A stretch of DNA of 64,000 bases from Actinomycetota bacterium (GCA_019639075.1 JAHBSO010000009.1:60515-124514); one strand, 5' to 3'. Counted from the stretch's first letter, positions 24,726-34,546 are shown. Notes: generated from the letters alone by a model not told the origin. Program-made: numbers and translations.

Positions 24726-25531
24726 CACGACGCCGAGTCCACCGATCGGCCGATCGCCCGGGCCGAGGCCCGACGCGTCTGGTGGAGCTCCCGTTGCAGC
24801 CTCGCCCACGCGGCCCCGGGGAGGAGTCCGTGATCGCGCAGCACCTGACGGGAGCGGTCGACCATCTCCGCCGCCCGACCCCGACGGCCCGCGGCCAGCA
24901 GCAGCTCGGCCAGCTCCAGGTAGCGGACGTCGTCGAGCGGGTCGGCCTCGAGCGCCAGCTCCAACAGGTGCACCGCCTCCATGAGCTCACCGCGCCGGTT
25001 CGCGTCCGCGGCGAGCAGGTCGAGCAGCGCGACCTGCCGCCGGCGGAGCTGGTGGCGCGGGGTCTCCGTCCAGTCCAGGTAGCAGTCGTCGGGCAGGAAC
25101 GGACCCTGGTAGATCGCGAGCGCCCGCCGGGCCCCGAGCGCCGCGTCGCCCTCTTCGGCCCCGGTCAGCACCCGGTCGGCGAGGCTCCGGAACGCGAACG
25201 CGTCGACCCGGACCTCGTCGGCCAACCGGATCGCCTCGCCGTCGCGCACGAGGAGGGGGACGCCCGCTCGGGCCAGCCGACTGAGGACGTTGCGCACGCC
25301 CTTGCGGCCCTCCGCCGGGCTCGACTCGGGCCACAGGGCCTCCATCACCGCCTCGACGTGGGCCCGACCGCCGTTGGCCACGACGAGCTTGACCGCCACC
25401 GACGGGAGGCCCGGAGGGACCGCGAGCGATTCGCCGGTCCGCGGGACCCCGACCGCGAAGCGTCCGAGGACGTCGACCCTGAACCGGTCGGCCGTCCCCC
25501 CGCCACCGATCTGTGCTCGTTCCTCGGTCAC
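24725..25531 (-). CDS. SARP-type transcriptional regulator (OmpR-like wHTH plus BTAD)
   Basis: A 268-residue regulator of the Streptomyces antibiotic regulatory protein class. Residues about 15-100 are a winged helix (VDVLGRFAVGV..., then GRAHVEAVMEALWPESSPAE and the NVLSRLARAG recognition part). Residues about 115-260 form the bacterial transcriptional activator domain of TPR-like helices (LDLLAADANRRGELMEAVHL, LEADPLDDVRYLELAELLL). There is no NB-ARC ATPase, so it is the short form. The GTG at 25531 has GGAGGG about 8 nt upstream. It is the first gene of the minus-strand run leading into the acidic/YbjN genes, so it is the best candidate regulator of this locus. Confidence 0.85.
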   Translation of the reverse strand: MTEERAQIGGGGTADRFRVDVLGRFAVGVPRTGESLAVPPGLPSVAVKLVVANGGRAHVEAVMEALWPESSPAEGRKGVRNVLSRLARAGVPLLVRDGEAIRLADEVRVDAFAFRSLADRVLTGAEEGDAALGARRALAIYQGPFLPDDCYLDWTETPRHQLRRRQVALLDLLAADANRRGELMEAVHLLELALEADPLDDVRYLELAELLLAAGRRGRAAEMVDRSRQVLRDHGLLPGAAWARLQRELHQTRRASARAIGRSVDSAS

Positions 25532-25659
25532 CAGCGCATCCCTCCGACGTCGCGGTCGTCGCACCTGGATCCGCTCCTCCGTCGCGGCTCGAGGTCGACG
25601 CGACCCATGATCCGGACGGGCGCCAACATTTCGCCAACACCCGCCGCGCCCCCCCGTTC

Positions 25660-25743
25660 GTCCGCGGAGCGCAGCCCCCCCGACCGTCGAGTGGAGCGCA
25701 GCGCAGCCCCCCGACCGTCGAGCGGAGCGCAGCGGAGTCGAGA
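25660..25743. repeat. Dispersed repeat, GGAGCGCAG/GTCGAG type (copy C)
   Basis: Two to three tandem copies of a 26-31-bp unit (GGAGCGCAGCCCCCCGACCG + TCGAGT) end in GCGGAGTCGAGACG, the same ending as copy A (GCGGAGTCGAAACG). It fills most of the gap between the RsbW-like gene and the SARP gene. Confidence 0.6.
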
Positions 25744-25763
25744 CGTGGCCGACCCGCGACGCG

Positions 25764-26225
25764 CTAGTCGGTGATGCGCCCCGTCGGACCGTCGGGACCG
25801 AAGGTCATGACCACCTGGGTCCCGTGCGGGAGCTTCCGGAACTCGGCCTCGTCGGCGAGGAGGCGGATGAGCGGGATCCCCAGGCCGCCCTCGTACTCGA
25901 GCCGCTCGGGATCGGTCAGGTCGACCGAGCGCTGCGCGGCGACGAGGTCGAACCCGCCGCCGGAGTCGGTGACGGTGACCTCGATGATGCCGGGCCACAC
26001 CCGGTAGCGCAGATGGATCGGCGAGTCGTCGTCGGCGCGCAGCTGGGCCTGGACCGCGTTGGTGCAGGCCTCCGACACCGCCAGCCGGAGGTCGGCAGCG
26101 CGCTCGTCGTCGAAGGACGGGTCACCCATGGCCAGCGAACCGACCACGAGTCGGGCGACCGAGACGATCTCGGGACGGGGCGGGAGGTCGAGCTCGATGA
26201 GCGCGTCGTCGGCCGTCCCGTGCAC
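25764..26225 (-). CDS. Anti-sigma regulatory factor / serine kinase, RsbW-SpoIIAB type
   Basis: A 153-residue GHKL-fold ATP-binding protein. The N box is ADLRLAVSEACTNAVQAQL, followed by the G1 box VTVTDSGGGFD and a G2-like GGLGIPLIRLLADEAEF. This is the HATPase_c_2 class that phosphorylates STAS antagonists and can sequester sigma-B-type factors. The start is a GTG at 26225 with GAGG about 9 nt upstream. It lies 44 bp downstream of the STAS-domain gene, giving an antagonist-kinase pair. No sigma-B-like gene lies next to it, so its target is encoded elsewhere or it controls a non-sigma partner. Confidence 0.83.
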   Translation of the reverse strand: MHGTADDALIELDLPPRPEIVSVARLVVGSLAMGDPSFDDERAADLRLAVSEACTNAVQAQLRADDDSPIHLRYRVWPGIIEVTVTDSGGGFDLVAAQRSVDLTDPERLEYEGGLGIPLIRLLADEAEFRKLPHGTQVVMTFGPDGPTGRITD

Positions 26226-26269
26226 CGCTCGCTACCTCGCCGCCGTCCGATGGGCGGGAGCGGCCGCGA

Positions 26270-26605
26270 TCACATCGGCACCGCGGCGTCGAGCGTCTCG
26301 TGGATCCGGAAGACCTGATCGAGCCCGGTGATCTCGAACACCCGGAGGATCCTCGGCTCGTTGCACACGAGGTGCAGATCGCCGTCGCGCGAGCGCACGC
26401 GCTTGAGGGCCCCGATGAGCACGCCGAGACCCGTCGAGTCGATGAAGTCGACGTCGGTCAGGTCGACCACGAGCAGGAAGCGCTGATCGTTCACCAGCGC
26501 GATCAGCTGCTCGCGGAGCCGGGGTGCCGTGGCCACGTCGACCTCGCCCCCGACCCGCAGCACGGACCACTCCCCGTGCGCAGTGACGTCGAGTCGTAGG
26601 TCCAT
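26270..26605 (-). CDS. STAS-domain anti-sigma factor antagonist, RsbV-SpoIIAA type
   Basis: A 111-residue single STAS domain. The phosphorylation-site loop reads [11 protein letters not shown], with the conserved Ser in DST. In this family the unphosphorylated antagonist binds the RsbW-type kinase and frees the sigma factor, and the kinase phosphorylates this Ser. AGGAG lies 7 nt before the ATG. It is transcribed together with the RsbW-like gene and away from the helicase gene (134 bp between starts). Confidence 0.87.
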   Translation of the reverse strand: MDLRLDVTAHGEWSVLRVGGEVDVATAPRLREQLIALVNDQRFLLVVDLTDVDFIDSTGLGVLIGALKRVRSRDGDLHLVCNEPRILRVFEITGLDQVFRIHETLDAAVPM

Positions 26606-26739
26606 GGCGTGGCTCCTGGGGGACGGTCGTCGACAACCTACCGTCCGCGCCGGAGGGCACCGCGTCAGCCTCGTCCGCGCGGCGACGGCGCAGGCGTAGA
26701 CTCCCGAACGCCTGTTCCCTCCCGGGCGACCTCCCTCCC

Positions 26740-29088
26740 ATGGCCCCGCCTCCCGTTCCGCACGCCGGCCACGCACCGGACCACGCCGCCGCCGGCGACG
26801 CCACGGAAGGGTTCGCGGACCGACTCCGGCTCCGCCTCGGCGACGCGCTCGCGCACCTCGAGGTCCTCCCCGAGCGACCGGCCCGCACCGCGACGCTCCG
26901 CCATCCCCTGCGGCCCGCGGTGGCCGAGCGCCTCGCCGAACTGGGCATCGACGAGCTGTGGAGCCACCAGGCCGATGCCGTCGACCGGCTCCGCACCGGT
27001 CGGAGCTGCGTCGTCGCCACGGGCACGGCGTCGGGGAAGTCGCTCTGCTACCAGCTGCCGATCGCCGAGGCCGTCACCGACCCGATCCATCCCGGCACGG
27101 CGCTCTGCCTCTTCCCGACCAAGGCACTGGCCCAGGATCAGCTCCGCTCGTTCGGCGACCTGGCGATCCCCGGCCTCGTTGCCGCGACCTACGACGGCGA
27201 CGCCGACCCTGACGCCCGCGCCTGGGCCCGGCGCAACGCCAACGTGCTGTTGACCAATCCCGAGATGCTCCACCACGGGCTGCTGCCGAACCACGGCCGG
27301 TGGGACACGTTCCTCATGCGGCTCCGCTACGTCGTGGTCGACGAGCTCCACGTGCTCCGCGGTGTGTTCGGCACCCACGTCGCCCACCTGCTGCGCCGGC
27401 TCCGGCGGCTCTGCGAGCGGTACGGATCGTCGCCGACCTTCGTGTTCACCTCGGCCACGATCGGCGACCCCGAGCGGCTGGCCTCCGCGCTGTGCGGGCT
27501 GCCGGTCGAGGCGGTGGCCGACGACGGCAGCCCGAAGGGCGAGCGCCTCGTGGCCCTCGTCGACCCCGGCCGCATCGACCACGACGGCCGCCCGCTGTCG
27601 CCGAACCGGGTCACGGCCGCGCTGGTGGCCGACCTCGTCCGCTCCGGGCACCGCACCCTCGCGTTCTGCCGCAGCCGGGCCGGCACGGAGGTGGTCGCGG
27701 CCGACGTCGTGCGTCGCAACCCCGACCTGGCGGGCCGGGTCCGGCCGTACCGGGGCGGCTACCTCGCGGGCGAGCGGCGGGAGATCGAGGCCCAGCTCTT
27801 CAGCGGCACGCTCGGCGGCGTGGTCGCCACCACGGCGCTCGAGCTCGGTGTCGACATCGGCGGCCTCGACGCCGTGGTGCTCGACGGCTTCCCCGGCACG
27901 ATCGCGTCGCTCTGGCAGCAGATCGGTCGGGCCGGACGCGAGCAGCAGCCGTCGGTCGCGGTGCTCGTGGCCGGCGACGACCAGCTCGACCACTACTTCC
28001 TCCAGCACCCGGCCGACGTGTTCTCCCGCCGTCCCGAACCCGCGGTGGTCAACCCGGCGAACCCGTTCGTGCTCGACCCACACCTCGCGTGCGCGGCCTA
28101 CGAGGAGCCGCTCAGCCACCGTGACGAGCGCTGGTGGCCGGCCGACGACCTGGCCGACGGGGTCCGCCGGCTCGTCGTGGACGACCGGCTCCGACTGCGA
28201 GCGCGCGGTGGCACCACCCGGGGCTACTGGGCGGCGCGGGGCCGCCCGGCCGGCGGCATCGGCCTCCGCACCGGCTCCTCCTCCGAGGTGCGCATCGCGT
28301 TCGCCGACGGGACGCTCGTCGGCACGGTCGACCGCAGCCGGGCGTGCGACCTGGTGCACCCGGGCGCCGTCTACCTCCACCAGGGCCGCTCGCACCGGGT
28401 CCTGCACCTCGACCTCGACGACGGCGCCGCGATCGTGGAGCCCGACGACGGCCGCGAGTACACGATGGCCCGGACCGACGTCGCCCTCCGGGTGCTCGGC
28501 ACCGATGTCAGCCGTCCGGTCGGTCGCTTCACCGTGGGACTCGGCGCGGTCGAGGTCACGAGCCGGGTCACCGGCTACCAGCGCCGCGAGGTGCTGACCG
28601 GCGAGGTCCTCGGCACCGAGGACCTCGACCTGCCGCCGAACCACCTCGTCACCCGTGGCGTCTGGTGGGCCATCCCCGACCGGGTGGTGGCCGACGCGGC
28701 CATCGCACCCCGCGACGTGGCCGGCACCCTGCACGCCGCCGAGCACTGCGGCATCGGCGTGCTGCCGCTGTTCACCATCTGCGACCGGTGGGACGTCGGC
28801 GGCGTCTCGACGCCGTGGCTCGACGAGCTCGACTCGGCGGCGATCGTGATCTACGACGGCTACCCCGGTGGCGCCGGCATCGCCGAGCTGGGCTTCGAGG
28901 CGGCCGAGGACCAGCTCCGCGCCACCTTCGACGTGCTCGACGCGTGCGGGTGCGACGACGGCTGCCCCTCGTGCGTGCAGTCACCGAAGTGCGGGAGCTG
29001 GAACGAGCCGCTCGACAAGGCCGGGGCCCGCTCGCTGCTGCGAGCCGCGGGGTTCGCGCCCACCCGCCTCCTCCTGCCACCCCGGTGA
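26740..29088 (+). CDS. DEAD/DEAH-box helicase with C-terminal DUF1998 (MrfA/YprA-like)
   Basis: A 782-residue superfamily 2 helicase. Walker [10 protein letters not shown] is at 93-101, motif II VVDELH at 199-204 (DExH), and motif VI QIGRAGR at about 390-396. The C-terminal MZB/DUF1998 domain has five clustered cysteines (736, 738, 742, 745, 751), expected to bind zinc, as in B. subtilis MrfA (YprA), which repairs mitomycin C damage. Actinobacterial homologues are generally annotated only as helicases, but a repair role is plausible. The last 108 bp overlap the 3' end of the TadE-like gene on the other strand. Confidence 0.88.
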   Translation: MAPPPVPHAGHAPDHAAAGDATEGFADRLRLRLGDALAHLEVLPERPARTATLRHPLRPAVAERLAELGIDELWSHQADAVDRLRTGRSCVVATGTASGKSLCYQLPIAEAVTDPIHPGTALCLFPTKALAQDQLRSFGDLAIPGLVAATYDGDADPDARAWARRNANVLLTNPEMLHHGLLPNHGRWDTFLMRLRYVVVDELHVLRGVFGTHVAHLLRRLRRLCERYGSSPTFVFTSATIGDPERLASALCGLPVEAVADDGSPKGERLVALVDPGRIDHDGRPLSPNRVTAALVADLVRSGHRTLAFCRSRAGTEVVAADVVRRNPDLAGRVRPYRGGYLAGERREIEAQLFSGTLGGVVATTALELGVDIGGLDAVVLDGFPGTIASLWQQIGRAGREQQPSVAVLVAGDDQLDHYFLQHPADVFSRRPEPAVVNPANPFVLDPHLACAAYEEPLSHRDERWWPADDLADGVRRLVVDDRLRLRARGGTTRGYWAARGRPAGGIGLRTGSSSEVRIAFADGTLVGTVDRSRACDLVHPGAVYLHQGRSHRVLHLDLDDGAAIVEPDDGREYTMARTDVALRVLGTDVSRPVGRFTVGLGAVEVTSRVTGYQRREVLTGEVLGTEDLDLPPNHLVTRGVWWAIPDRVVADAAIAPRDVAGTLHAAEHCGIGVLPLFTICDRWDVGGVSTPWLDELDSAAIVIYDGYPGGAGIAELGFEAAEDQLRATFDVLDACGCDDGCPSCVQSPKCGSWNEPLDKAGARSLLRAAGFAPTRLLLPPR

Positions 29089-29523
29089 CCGGAGCGGCGA
29101 GCGCGCGGCGACCTCCACCTGGACCGCCACGGTCGCCGACACGGTGACGTCGCCCACGAGCCGACCGACCAGCGCGACGTCGGTCGGTACGCGGTAGCGA
29201 ACGGTCACCGGCACCAGTGATCCGGGCGGACCCCGCGTGCCCACGACGACGTCGATCCGATCGACCTGCAGACCCGCGGTCCCGGTCGCAGCGGCCCGTG
29301 CCGCGCCGGGCGACGGATCGACCGCCACGGCACGGGCCGCGTTGCGCGCCGCCTGGGTGACGAGCACGTGGGCCAGGCCGACCAGCGCCACCTGGACGAC
29401 CAGCAGGAGCGCCAGCACGAGCACCGGCAGGACCAGCGCGACCTCGACGGTCGCCTGTCCCCGTTGACCTCGCGACACCGGTCCCGACCGGTCGGCCGGT
29501 GACGCCGATCGACCGGGCCTCAT
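28981..29523 (-). CDS. TadE-like pseudopilin
   Basis: A 180-residue protein. After a short basic lead comes RGQRGQATVEVALVLPVL followed by a hydrophobic helix, the TadE signature that a prepilin peptidase can cut (G-Q-A-T-V-E, with the Glu at +5). The outer domain contains beta-rich stretches to about residue 140. TadE proteins are usually 130-150 residues; this one has an extra C-terminal tail of about 36 residues coded entirely within the antisense end of the helicase gene (28981-29088). The gene's ATG overlaps the pilin stop by 4 nt (ATGA). It is the last gene of the Tad operon. An assembly error is unlikely because both frames stay open. Confidence 0.78.
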   Translation of the reverse strand: MRPGRSASPADRSGPVSRGQRGQATVEVALVLPVLVLALLLVVQVALVGLAHVLVTQAARNAARAVAVDPSPGAARAAATGTAGLQVDRIDVVVGTRGPPGSLVPVTVRYRVPTDVALVGRLVGDVTVSATVAVQVEVAARSPLRSPGWQEEAGGREPRGSQQRAGPGLVERLVPAPALR

Positions 29524-29723
29524 CCGGCCCGACCGATGAGCTGGTCGACGACCGCGTCGAACAGCTCGCCGAGCTTGCCGGTCTGCGCGGCCCACGCGGC
29601 CAGCATGAGGGCGACGGCGGCGGCCCCGAGGAGCACGAGCGCGTACTCCGCGGTGGCCTGACCGCGTTCGGTCGGACCGACGCCGGGCGGGCGACCGGCA
29701 GGGGGACGGTGGTGGTGGGACAT
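29520..29723 (-). CDS. Flp-type pilin / DUF4244-like small pilin
   Basis: A 67-residue protein: a His/Pro-rich lead, then ERGQATAEYALVLLGAAAVA (a prepilin-type cleavage and helix signature with Glu at +5 and Tyr next to it), then a short tail ending in DQLIGRAG. It resembles Flp pilins and the actinobacterial DUF4244 family, which occurs in minimal Tad loci. It is probably the major fibre subunit. GGAGG lies 6 nt before the ATG. It lies 102 bp after the TadC-like gene, a gap that could hold its own promoter for high expression. Confidence 0.83.
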   Translation of the reverse strand: MSHHHRPPAGRPPGVGPTERGQATAEYALVLLGAAAVALMLAAWAAQTGKLGELFDAVVDQLIGRAG

Positions 29724-29825
29724 GGATGCCTCCAGGGGTGGACGAGCCGGGTCGGCCCGACGGACGGATCGGCACCCGGAGGTGCGAGGCCGGTGATCCG
29801 GCGTGGGGGCGCACGCCGCGCCCGA

Positions 29826-30578
29826 TCAACCCAGCGATCGCACGGAGGCCGCGACCAGCGGGACCACCGCGAGCAACCCGAACGCCGGGAGCACGCAGCA
29901 GACGAGCGGGAGGAGCAGCAGCACCGGGAGCCGCCGAGCCTCGGCCTCCGCGGCCCGGCGTCGGCCGTCGCGCGCCGTGGCGGCCACCCGATCGAGCGCG
30001 GGGGCGAGCGGCGCGCCGGTGCGGAACGCGTCGATCAGCGCATCGGCGACCGGATCGCCCAGCACGCCCAGCCCCCGACGGAGCTCGACCACGGCGTCGA
30101 CGAGCGGCACCCCGCGGTCGAGCCGACGGCAGGTGGCCTGCAGCGGATGGGCGACCGTCGGCGGCGCCCGTTCGGCCACCAACCGCAGGCACCGGTGCGG
30201 CGGATGGCCCGCACCTGCGGCGACGGCGAGCAGGTCGACGACGTCGGGGGCCGCTCGGTCGACGGCTCGGACCGCGAGGACCTCGCGCCTGGCGACGAGC
30301 CGCAACCGGCCCCAGAGGGCCAGCGCGAGGCCGAGCACCACGACCGGTACCGGCCATCCCGCCACGGCCGCGACCACGGGAGGCCCGGCCACGATCGACG
30401 CGACCACCACCGGGGACACCGTCCGGCCGCGAGCGAGCGCGGGCCGATCCGCGGTGAGGCACCGCTGCCGGACCGACTGCGCCCGGGGCGCGATCTCGCC
30501 CGCTCGGGCCGCCCACGGCCCGAGGGCGAGCAGCGGTACGCCCGCCGCGGCCAGTGAGCAGACCGCCGACCAGCTCAC
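29826..30578 (-). CDS. tadC: Tad pilus inner-membrane platform protein, TadC-like (type II secretion F domain)
   Basis: A 250-residue membrane protein with N-terminal helices at about 3-25 and 55-85, a cytoplasmic GspF/T2SSF domain (PDVVDLLAVAAGAGHPPHRCL to ALIDAFRTGAPL), and C-terminal helices (LPVLLLLPLVCCVLPAFGLL). The start is a GTG at 30578 overlapping the tadB stop by 4 nt (GTGA). With TadB it should form the platform on which TadA works. Confidence 0.82.
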   Translation of the reverse strand: MSWSAVCSLAAAGVPLLALGPWAARAGEIAPRAQSVRQRCLTADRPALARGRTVSPVVVASIVAGPPVVAAVAGWPVPVVVLGLALALWGRLRLVARREVLAVRAVDRAAPDVVDLLAVAAGAGHPPHRCLRLVAERAPPTVAHPLQATCRRLDRGVPLVDAVVELRRGLGVLGDPVADALIDAFRTGAPLAPALDRVAATARDGRRRAAEAEARRLPVLLLLPLVCCVLPAFGLLAVVPLVAASVRSLG

Positions 30579-31468
30579 GACACCGCTCCGACCAGGCGAC
30601 GCATCCACCACCATCCGAAGGCATCGGCGACCAGGCCCGACCCGAGGCACGCGACCCCGGCCGGCGTGCTGAAGAGGAACGCGGCGACCCGGGTGTCGAC
30701 CACCGCCACCACCCCGGTGAACGCGACCGGCACCACCGAGAGCACGACCGCGGACGTCCGCGACTGCGATCCGAGCGCCCGCACCTCCCGAGCGAGGGCT
30801 TCGCGTTCGCGGATCGTGCGGCTGACCGAGATCAGGGCGTGCGCCCGCGAGCCGCCCGACGTGCCGGCCACGGCCAACGCGTCGGCCACCAGCACGAGGT
30901 TCGGATCACCTCGGCCGGCCACCCACCGGTCGAACGCGGCCTGCGCCGCCCGGCCCTCGTCGATCGACCGGAGGACCGGCGCGAGTGCCGCCCCGGCGGC
31001 CGACCCCGGGGCGCGCTCGCACGCCGCATCCACCGCCTGGGCGAGCGAGGCGCCCGCTCCGAGCGGCGCGACCAACGCCTCGACGACCGCGACCGGGTCG
31101 ACCACCGGCGGCCGCCGTGACACGGCACGGGCCCGGGCGGTGATCACCCCACCGCCGGCGAGCGCGACGACGAGGAGCACCGGCTGGGCGACGGCGAGGG
31201 CACCCGCGAGGACGACGGCGAGCGGGCGGGCCACCGACCACAGCGCCACGGCATCGACCGGCAGACCGGCCCGGTGCACCAGCCCGTCGAACCACCTCGG
31301 CACCGAGCCCCCACCGTCGCCGCGGGCGGGATCGGCTCGACGGATCGCCGCGATCCGGCGCTCGCCCCGCACCGCCCAGCCCCACGCGACCCCGAGCCCG
31401 ACGCACAGCGTCGCCGCGAGGACGGCCGACGTCATCGGCCCGGACCCGGCACCTTTCCACGGGATCAT
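30575..31468 (-). CDS. tadB: Tad pilus inner-membrane platform protein, TadB-like (type II secretion F domain)
   Basis: A 297-residue protein with a first helix at about 12-32, a membrane pair around 75-110 (LAVVLAGALAVAQPVLLVVALAG), a GspF domain (VEALVAPLGAGASLAQAVDAAC ... VADALAVAGTSGGSRAHALI) and C-terminal helices. The ATG at 31468 overlaps the tadA stop (ATGA), which settles the start. A later ATG (MTSAVLAATL) would be 11 codons shorter. TadB and TadC are parallel paralogues encoded one after the other, as is usual. Confidence 0.82.
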   Translation of the reverse strand: MIPWKGAGSGPMTSAVLAATLCVGLGVAWGWAVRGERRIAAIRRADPARGDGGGSVPRWFDGLVHRAGLPVDAVALWSVARPLAVVLAGALAVAQPVLLVVALAGGGVITARARAVSRRPPVVDPVAVVEALVAPLGAGASLAQAVDAACERAPGSAAGAALAPVLRSIDEGRAAQAAFDRWVAGRGDPNLVLVADALAVAGTSGGSRAHALISVSRTIREREALAREVRALGSQSRTSAVVLSVVPVAFTGVVAVVDTRVAAFLFSTPAGVACLGSGLVADAFGWWWMRRLVGAVS

Positions 31469-32628
31469 CCGGCGACCTCGGCCATCCGGGACGAGCGGCG
31501 GCGTGACCGCCGGTGGGGACGGGCCACCACCCGGCTGCCGCGGGCGAGCGTTCGCACCCGTCCCGCCGCGCCCGGATCGCCGACCACCTCGGCCACCTCC
31601 TCCACGCGGCGGAGGCCGTCGACGTCGCGCACCAGGTGGACCACGATGTCGACGGCCGCAGCGATGTGGTCCCGCACCGCATCGAGCGGCAGCCCGATGC
31701 CGGCCAGCAGGACGAGCGTCTCCAGCCGGCGGAGCGCGTCGGCACACCCGTTGGCGTGCAGTGTCGACAGCGAACCGTCGTGCCCGGTGTTCATCGCCTG
31801 GAGCAGGTCGAGCGCCTCGCCACCCCGCACCTCACCGAGCAGCAGGCGGTCGGGCCGCATCCGCAACGCGCTGCGGACCAGTTCGCGCGCCGACACCGCC
31901 CCCGGGCCGTCCACCGAGGCCGGGCGGGTCTCCAACCGGACGACGTGCTCGCCGGGCAGGCGAAGCTCGGCGGCGTCCTCGACGGTGATGATCCGCTCAC
32001 CGGGATCGATCGCCGCGGCCAGCGCGTTGAGCAACGTGGTCTTGCCCGACCCGGTGCCCCCGACGACCACCAGGTTGGCCCGGTCGTGGACCGCCCGCCG
32101 GAGCAGGTCGGCGACCGGTGGGGCGGCGACGTCCTCGAGCCCGATCGGGCGCGCCCCGAACCGCCGGATCGTGAGGTACGGACCGTCGACGGCCAACGGC
32201 GGCACGACGACGTGCACCCGCGAGCCGTCGGCCAGACGCCCGTCGACCACGGGGTGCACGGGGTCGGCCCGGCGGCCGAGCGGAGCGACCACCCGCTCGA
32301 CCAACAGGTCGAGCTGCGGGCGGTCGACCTCCACGCCCGAGCGGTCGAGCCCCGCCCCGCGATCGATCCAGACCGGCCCCGGTCCGTTGACCACCAGGTC
32401 GGTGACCCGGTCGTCGGCCAACAGCGCATCGAGCGGGCCGAGCCCGACGAGGTGGGCCTCGACCCGGGCGACCGTGCGAGCGACGTCCTCGGCGCCGACC
32501 AGCGGCAGGCGCCGCCGGACCTCGTCGATCAGGTCGTGGGCACCGGTCCCGTGCTCGGCGCGGTCGACCGCCCACCGGTGGAGCTCCTCCACCGACGACC
32601 CCAGCGATCCCGACGACCCGGCGCTCAT
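31465..32628 (-). CDS. tadA: Tad pilus assembly ATPase TadA (CpaF, type II/IV secretion ATPase)
   Basis: A 387-residue hexameric secretion ATPase. The N-terminal domain includes LADDRVTDLVVNGPGPVWID; Walker A is GGTGSGKTT (190-198); the Asp box is ITVEDAAELRLP; Walker B is LLLGEVRGGEALDLLQAMNTGHDG; and a His-box-like STLHANG follows. It powers pilin extension and retraction by driving TadB/C. The ATG at 32628 overlaps the tadZ stop (ATGA). Confidence 0.9.
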   Translation of the reverse strand: MSAGSSGSLGSSVEELHRWAVDRAEHGTGAHDLIDEVRRRLPLVGAEDVARTVARVEAHLVGLGPLDALLADDRVTDLVVNGPGPVWIDRGAGLDRSGVEVDRPQLDLLVERVVAPLGRRADPVHPVVDGRLADGSRVHVVVPPLAVDGPYLTIRRFGARPIGLEDVAAPPVADLLRRAVHDRANLVVVGGTGSGKTTLLNALAAAIDPGERIITVEDAAELRLPGEHVVRLETRPASVDGPGAVSARELVRSALRMRPDRLLLGEVRGGEALDLLQAMNTGHDGSLSTLHANGCADALRRLETLVLLAGIGLPLDAVRDHIAAAVDIVVHLVRDVDGLRRVEEVAEVVGDPGAAGRVRTLARGSRVVARPHRRSRRRSSRMAEVAG

Positions 32629-33284
32629 GCCGCCACCCGCCGCACCGCGGTGGCGAACCCGCGCGGGAGACGAGCGGCGAAGAGCCCCGCGTCGACGGCC
32701 CGGGCGACGGCGGGGTCGACCGCCAGCTCGGCCAGGACCGGCGCGCCGACGACCGAGGCGACGTCGGCCGCGGTGAGCGCTCGACCGGGCTCGCGAACGA
32801 CGACGACCCCCGATGGCCGCAGCGGCGCCTCGACGGCCCGCCGGAGGCCGAGCAGGCACGGTCGCACGACCAGCACCGACCGCTCGGCCTGGGAGGCGAC
32901 GACCGCCGGGGCCCCGCCCGTCACCGCTGGGAGCGAGCCGCAGTCGACCACCACCACCCGGCCCGACGAGGCCAGGAGCTGCACCAGGAGCTCGGCCCGG
33001 GCGGCATCGATCGAGCCGCCGCCGCGTGGGAGCAGGTCGACGCCCGGAGCGGCCGCGACCGTCAACCGGTCGAGGGCGTCGGCGGGCACGTCGGACCCCG
33101 CGCCCGACCACTCGGCCACACCGGGACCGGCGGGCTCGGCGATGCCGAGGCACGACGGCAGGTCGCCGGCCAGGTCGACCAGCAGGACCGGCCGGGCCGA
33201 CCGCTCGACGAGGCTCAACGCGGTGCCGGCGGCCACCACCGTGGTGCCAACGCCGCCCTTCACCGACCAACATGCGACGATCAC
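32625..33284 (-). CDS. TadZ/CpaE-like MinD/ParA-family ATPase
   Basis: A 219-residue P-loop ATPase with a deviant Walker A KGGVGTT near the N-terminus (residues 9-15), Walker A' VLLVDLAGD and a conserved VVVVDCGS. It lacks the receiver-like N-terminal domain of Caulobacter CpaE. Such proteins place the Tad machine at a cell pole or septum. The start is a GTG at 33284 with GGGAGG about 5 nt before it. First gene of the operon; nothing else of the Tad set (secretin, TadV peptidase, RcpC) is in the window, as expected for a monoderm with a minimal set. Confidence 0.8.
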   Translation of the reverse strand: MIVACWSVKGGVGTTVVAAGTALSLVERSARPVLLVDLAGDLPSCLGIAEPAGPGVAEWSGAGSDVPADALDRLTVAAAPGVDLLPRGGGSIDAARAELLVQLLASSGRVVVVDCGSLPAVTGGAPAVVASQAERSVLVVRPCLLGLRRAVEAPLRPSGVVVVREPGRALTAADVASVVGAPVLAELAVDPAVARAVDAGLFAARLPRGFATAVRRVAA

Positions 33285-33440
33285 GACGCCTCCCAGGAGC
33301 CGAAGGGGCTACGACGGGAAGGCGAAGGGCACCCTACGCCGGGGGTGTGACGATCCGCAACGGTCCGTCGGACCGGGGATCACCCAGAACGCGACGAACC
33401 GCCCGCGGTGAAGCGGACGGTTCGTTCGATGTTGGTGCAG

Positions 33441-33468
33441 CCGGACCGGTCGGTGACGACCGGTCCGG
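33441..33468. terminator. Strong hairpin with GNRA tetraloop between the micro-ORF and the Tad operon
   Basis: CCGGACCGGTCG and CGACCGGTCCGG are exact complements (12-bp stem) around GTGA, a GNRA-type loop on the + strand. There is no T-run on either side. It lies 6 nt after the stop of the 24-residue micro-ORF, on the minus strand, so it could end that transcript or stabilise it. It is also upstream of tadZ and so separates the two units. Confidence 0.6.
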
Positions 33469-33474
33469 AGCGGA

Positions 33475-33549
33475 TCAGACGGTCCGGACCTTCTTGGCCG
33501 CGACAGCGGCGAGAGCGGCGAGGACCACGATGAGGAGGAGCTTCTTCAT
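33475..33549 (-). CDS. 24-residue membrane micro-protein
   Basis: ATG at 33549 to TGA at 33475 encodes a peptide starting MKKLLLIVVLAALAAVAAKK and ending VRTV: two Lys, an 16-residue hydrophobic helix, then Lys-Lys and Arg. It resembles the N-terminus of the small actinobacterial proteins called DLW-39, but the DLW tail is missing. A GAGG is only 1 nt from the ATG, too close for normal use, so translation is uncertain. The clean hydrophobic pattern and the hairpin just after the stop support a real gene. It lies downstream of the sigma factor gene on the same strand, 58 bp away. Confidence 0.5.
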   Translation of the reverse strand: MKKLLLIVVLAALAAVAAKKVRTV

Positions 33550-33607
33550 GCCTCGGATGCTACCGGCTCGGGGCGGACCTGTCTCGACGCCCGATCGGGG
33601 CCGGCGA

Positions 33608-34546
<939 letters not shown>

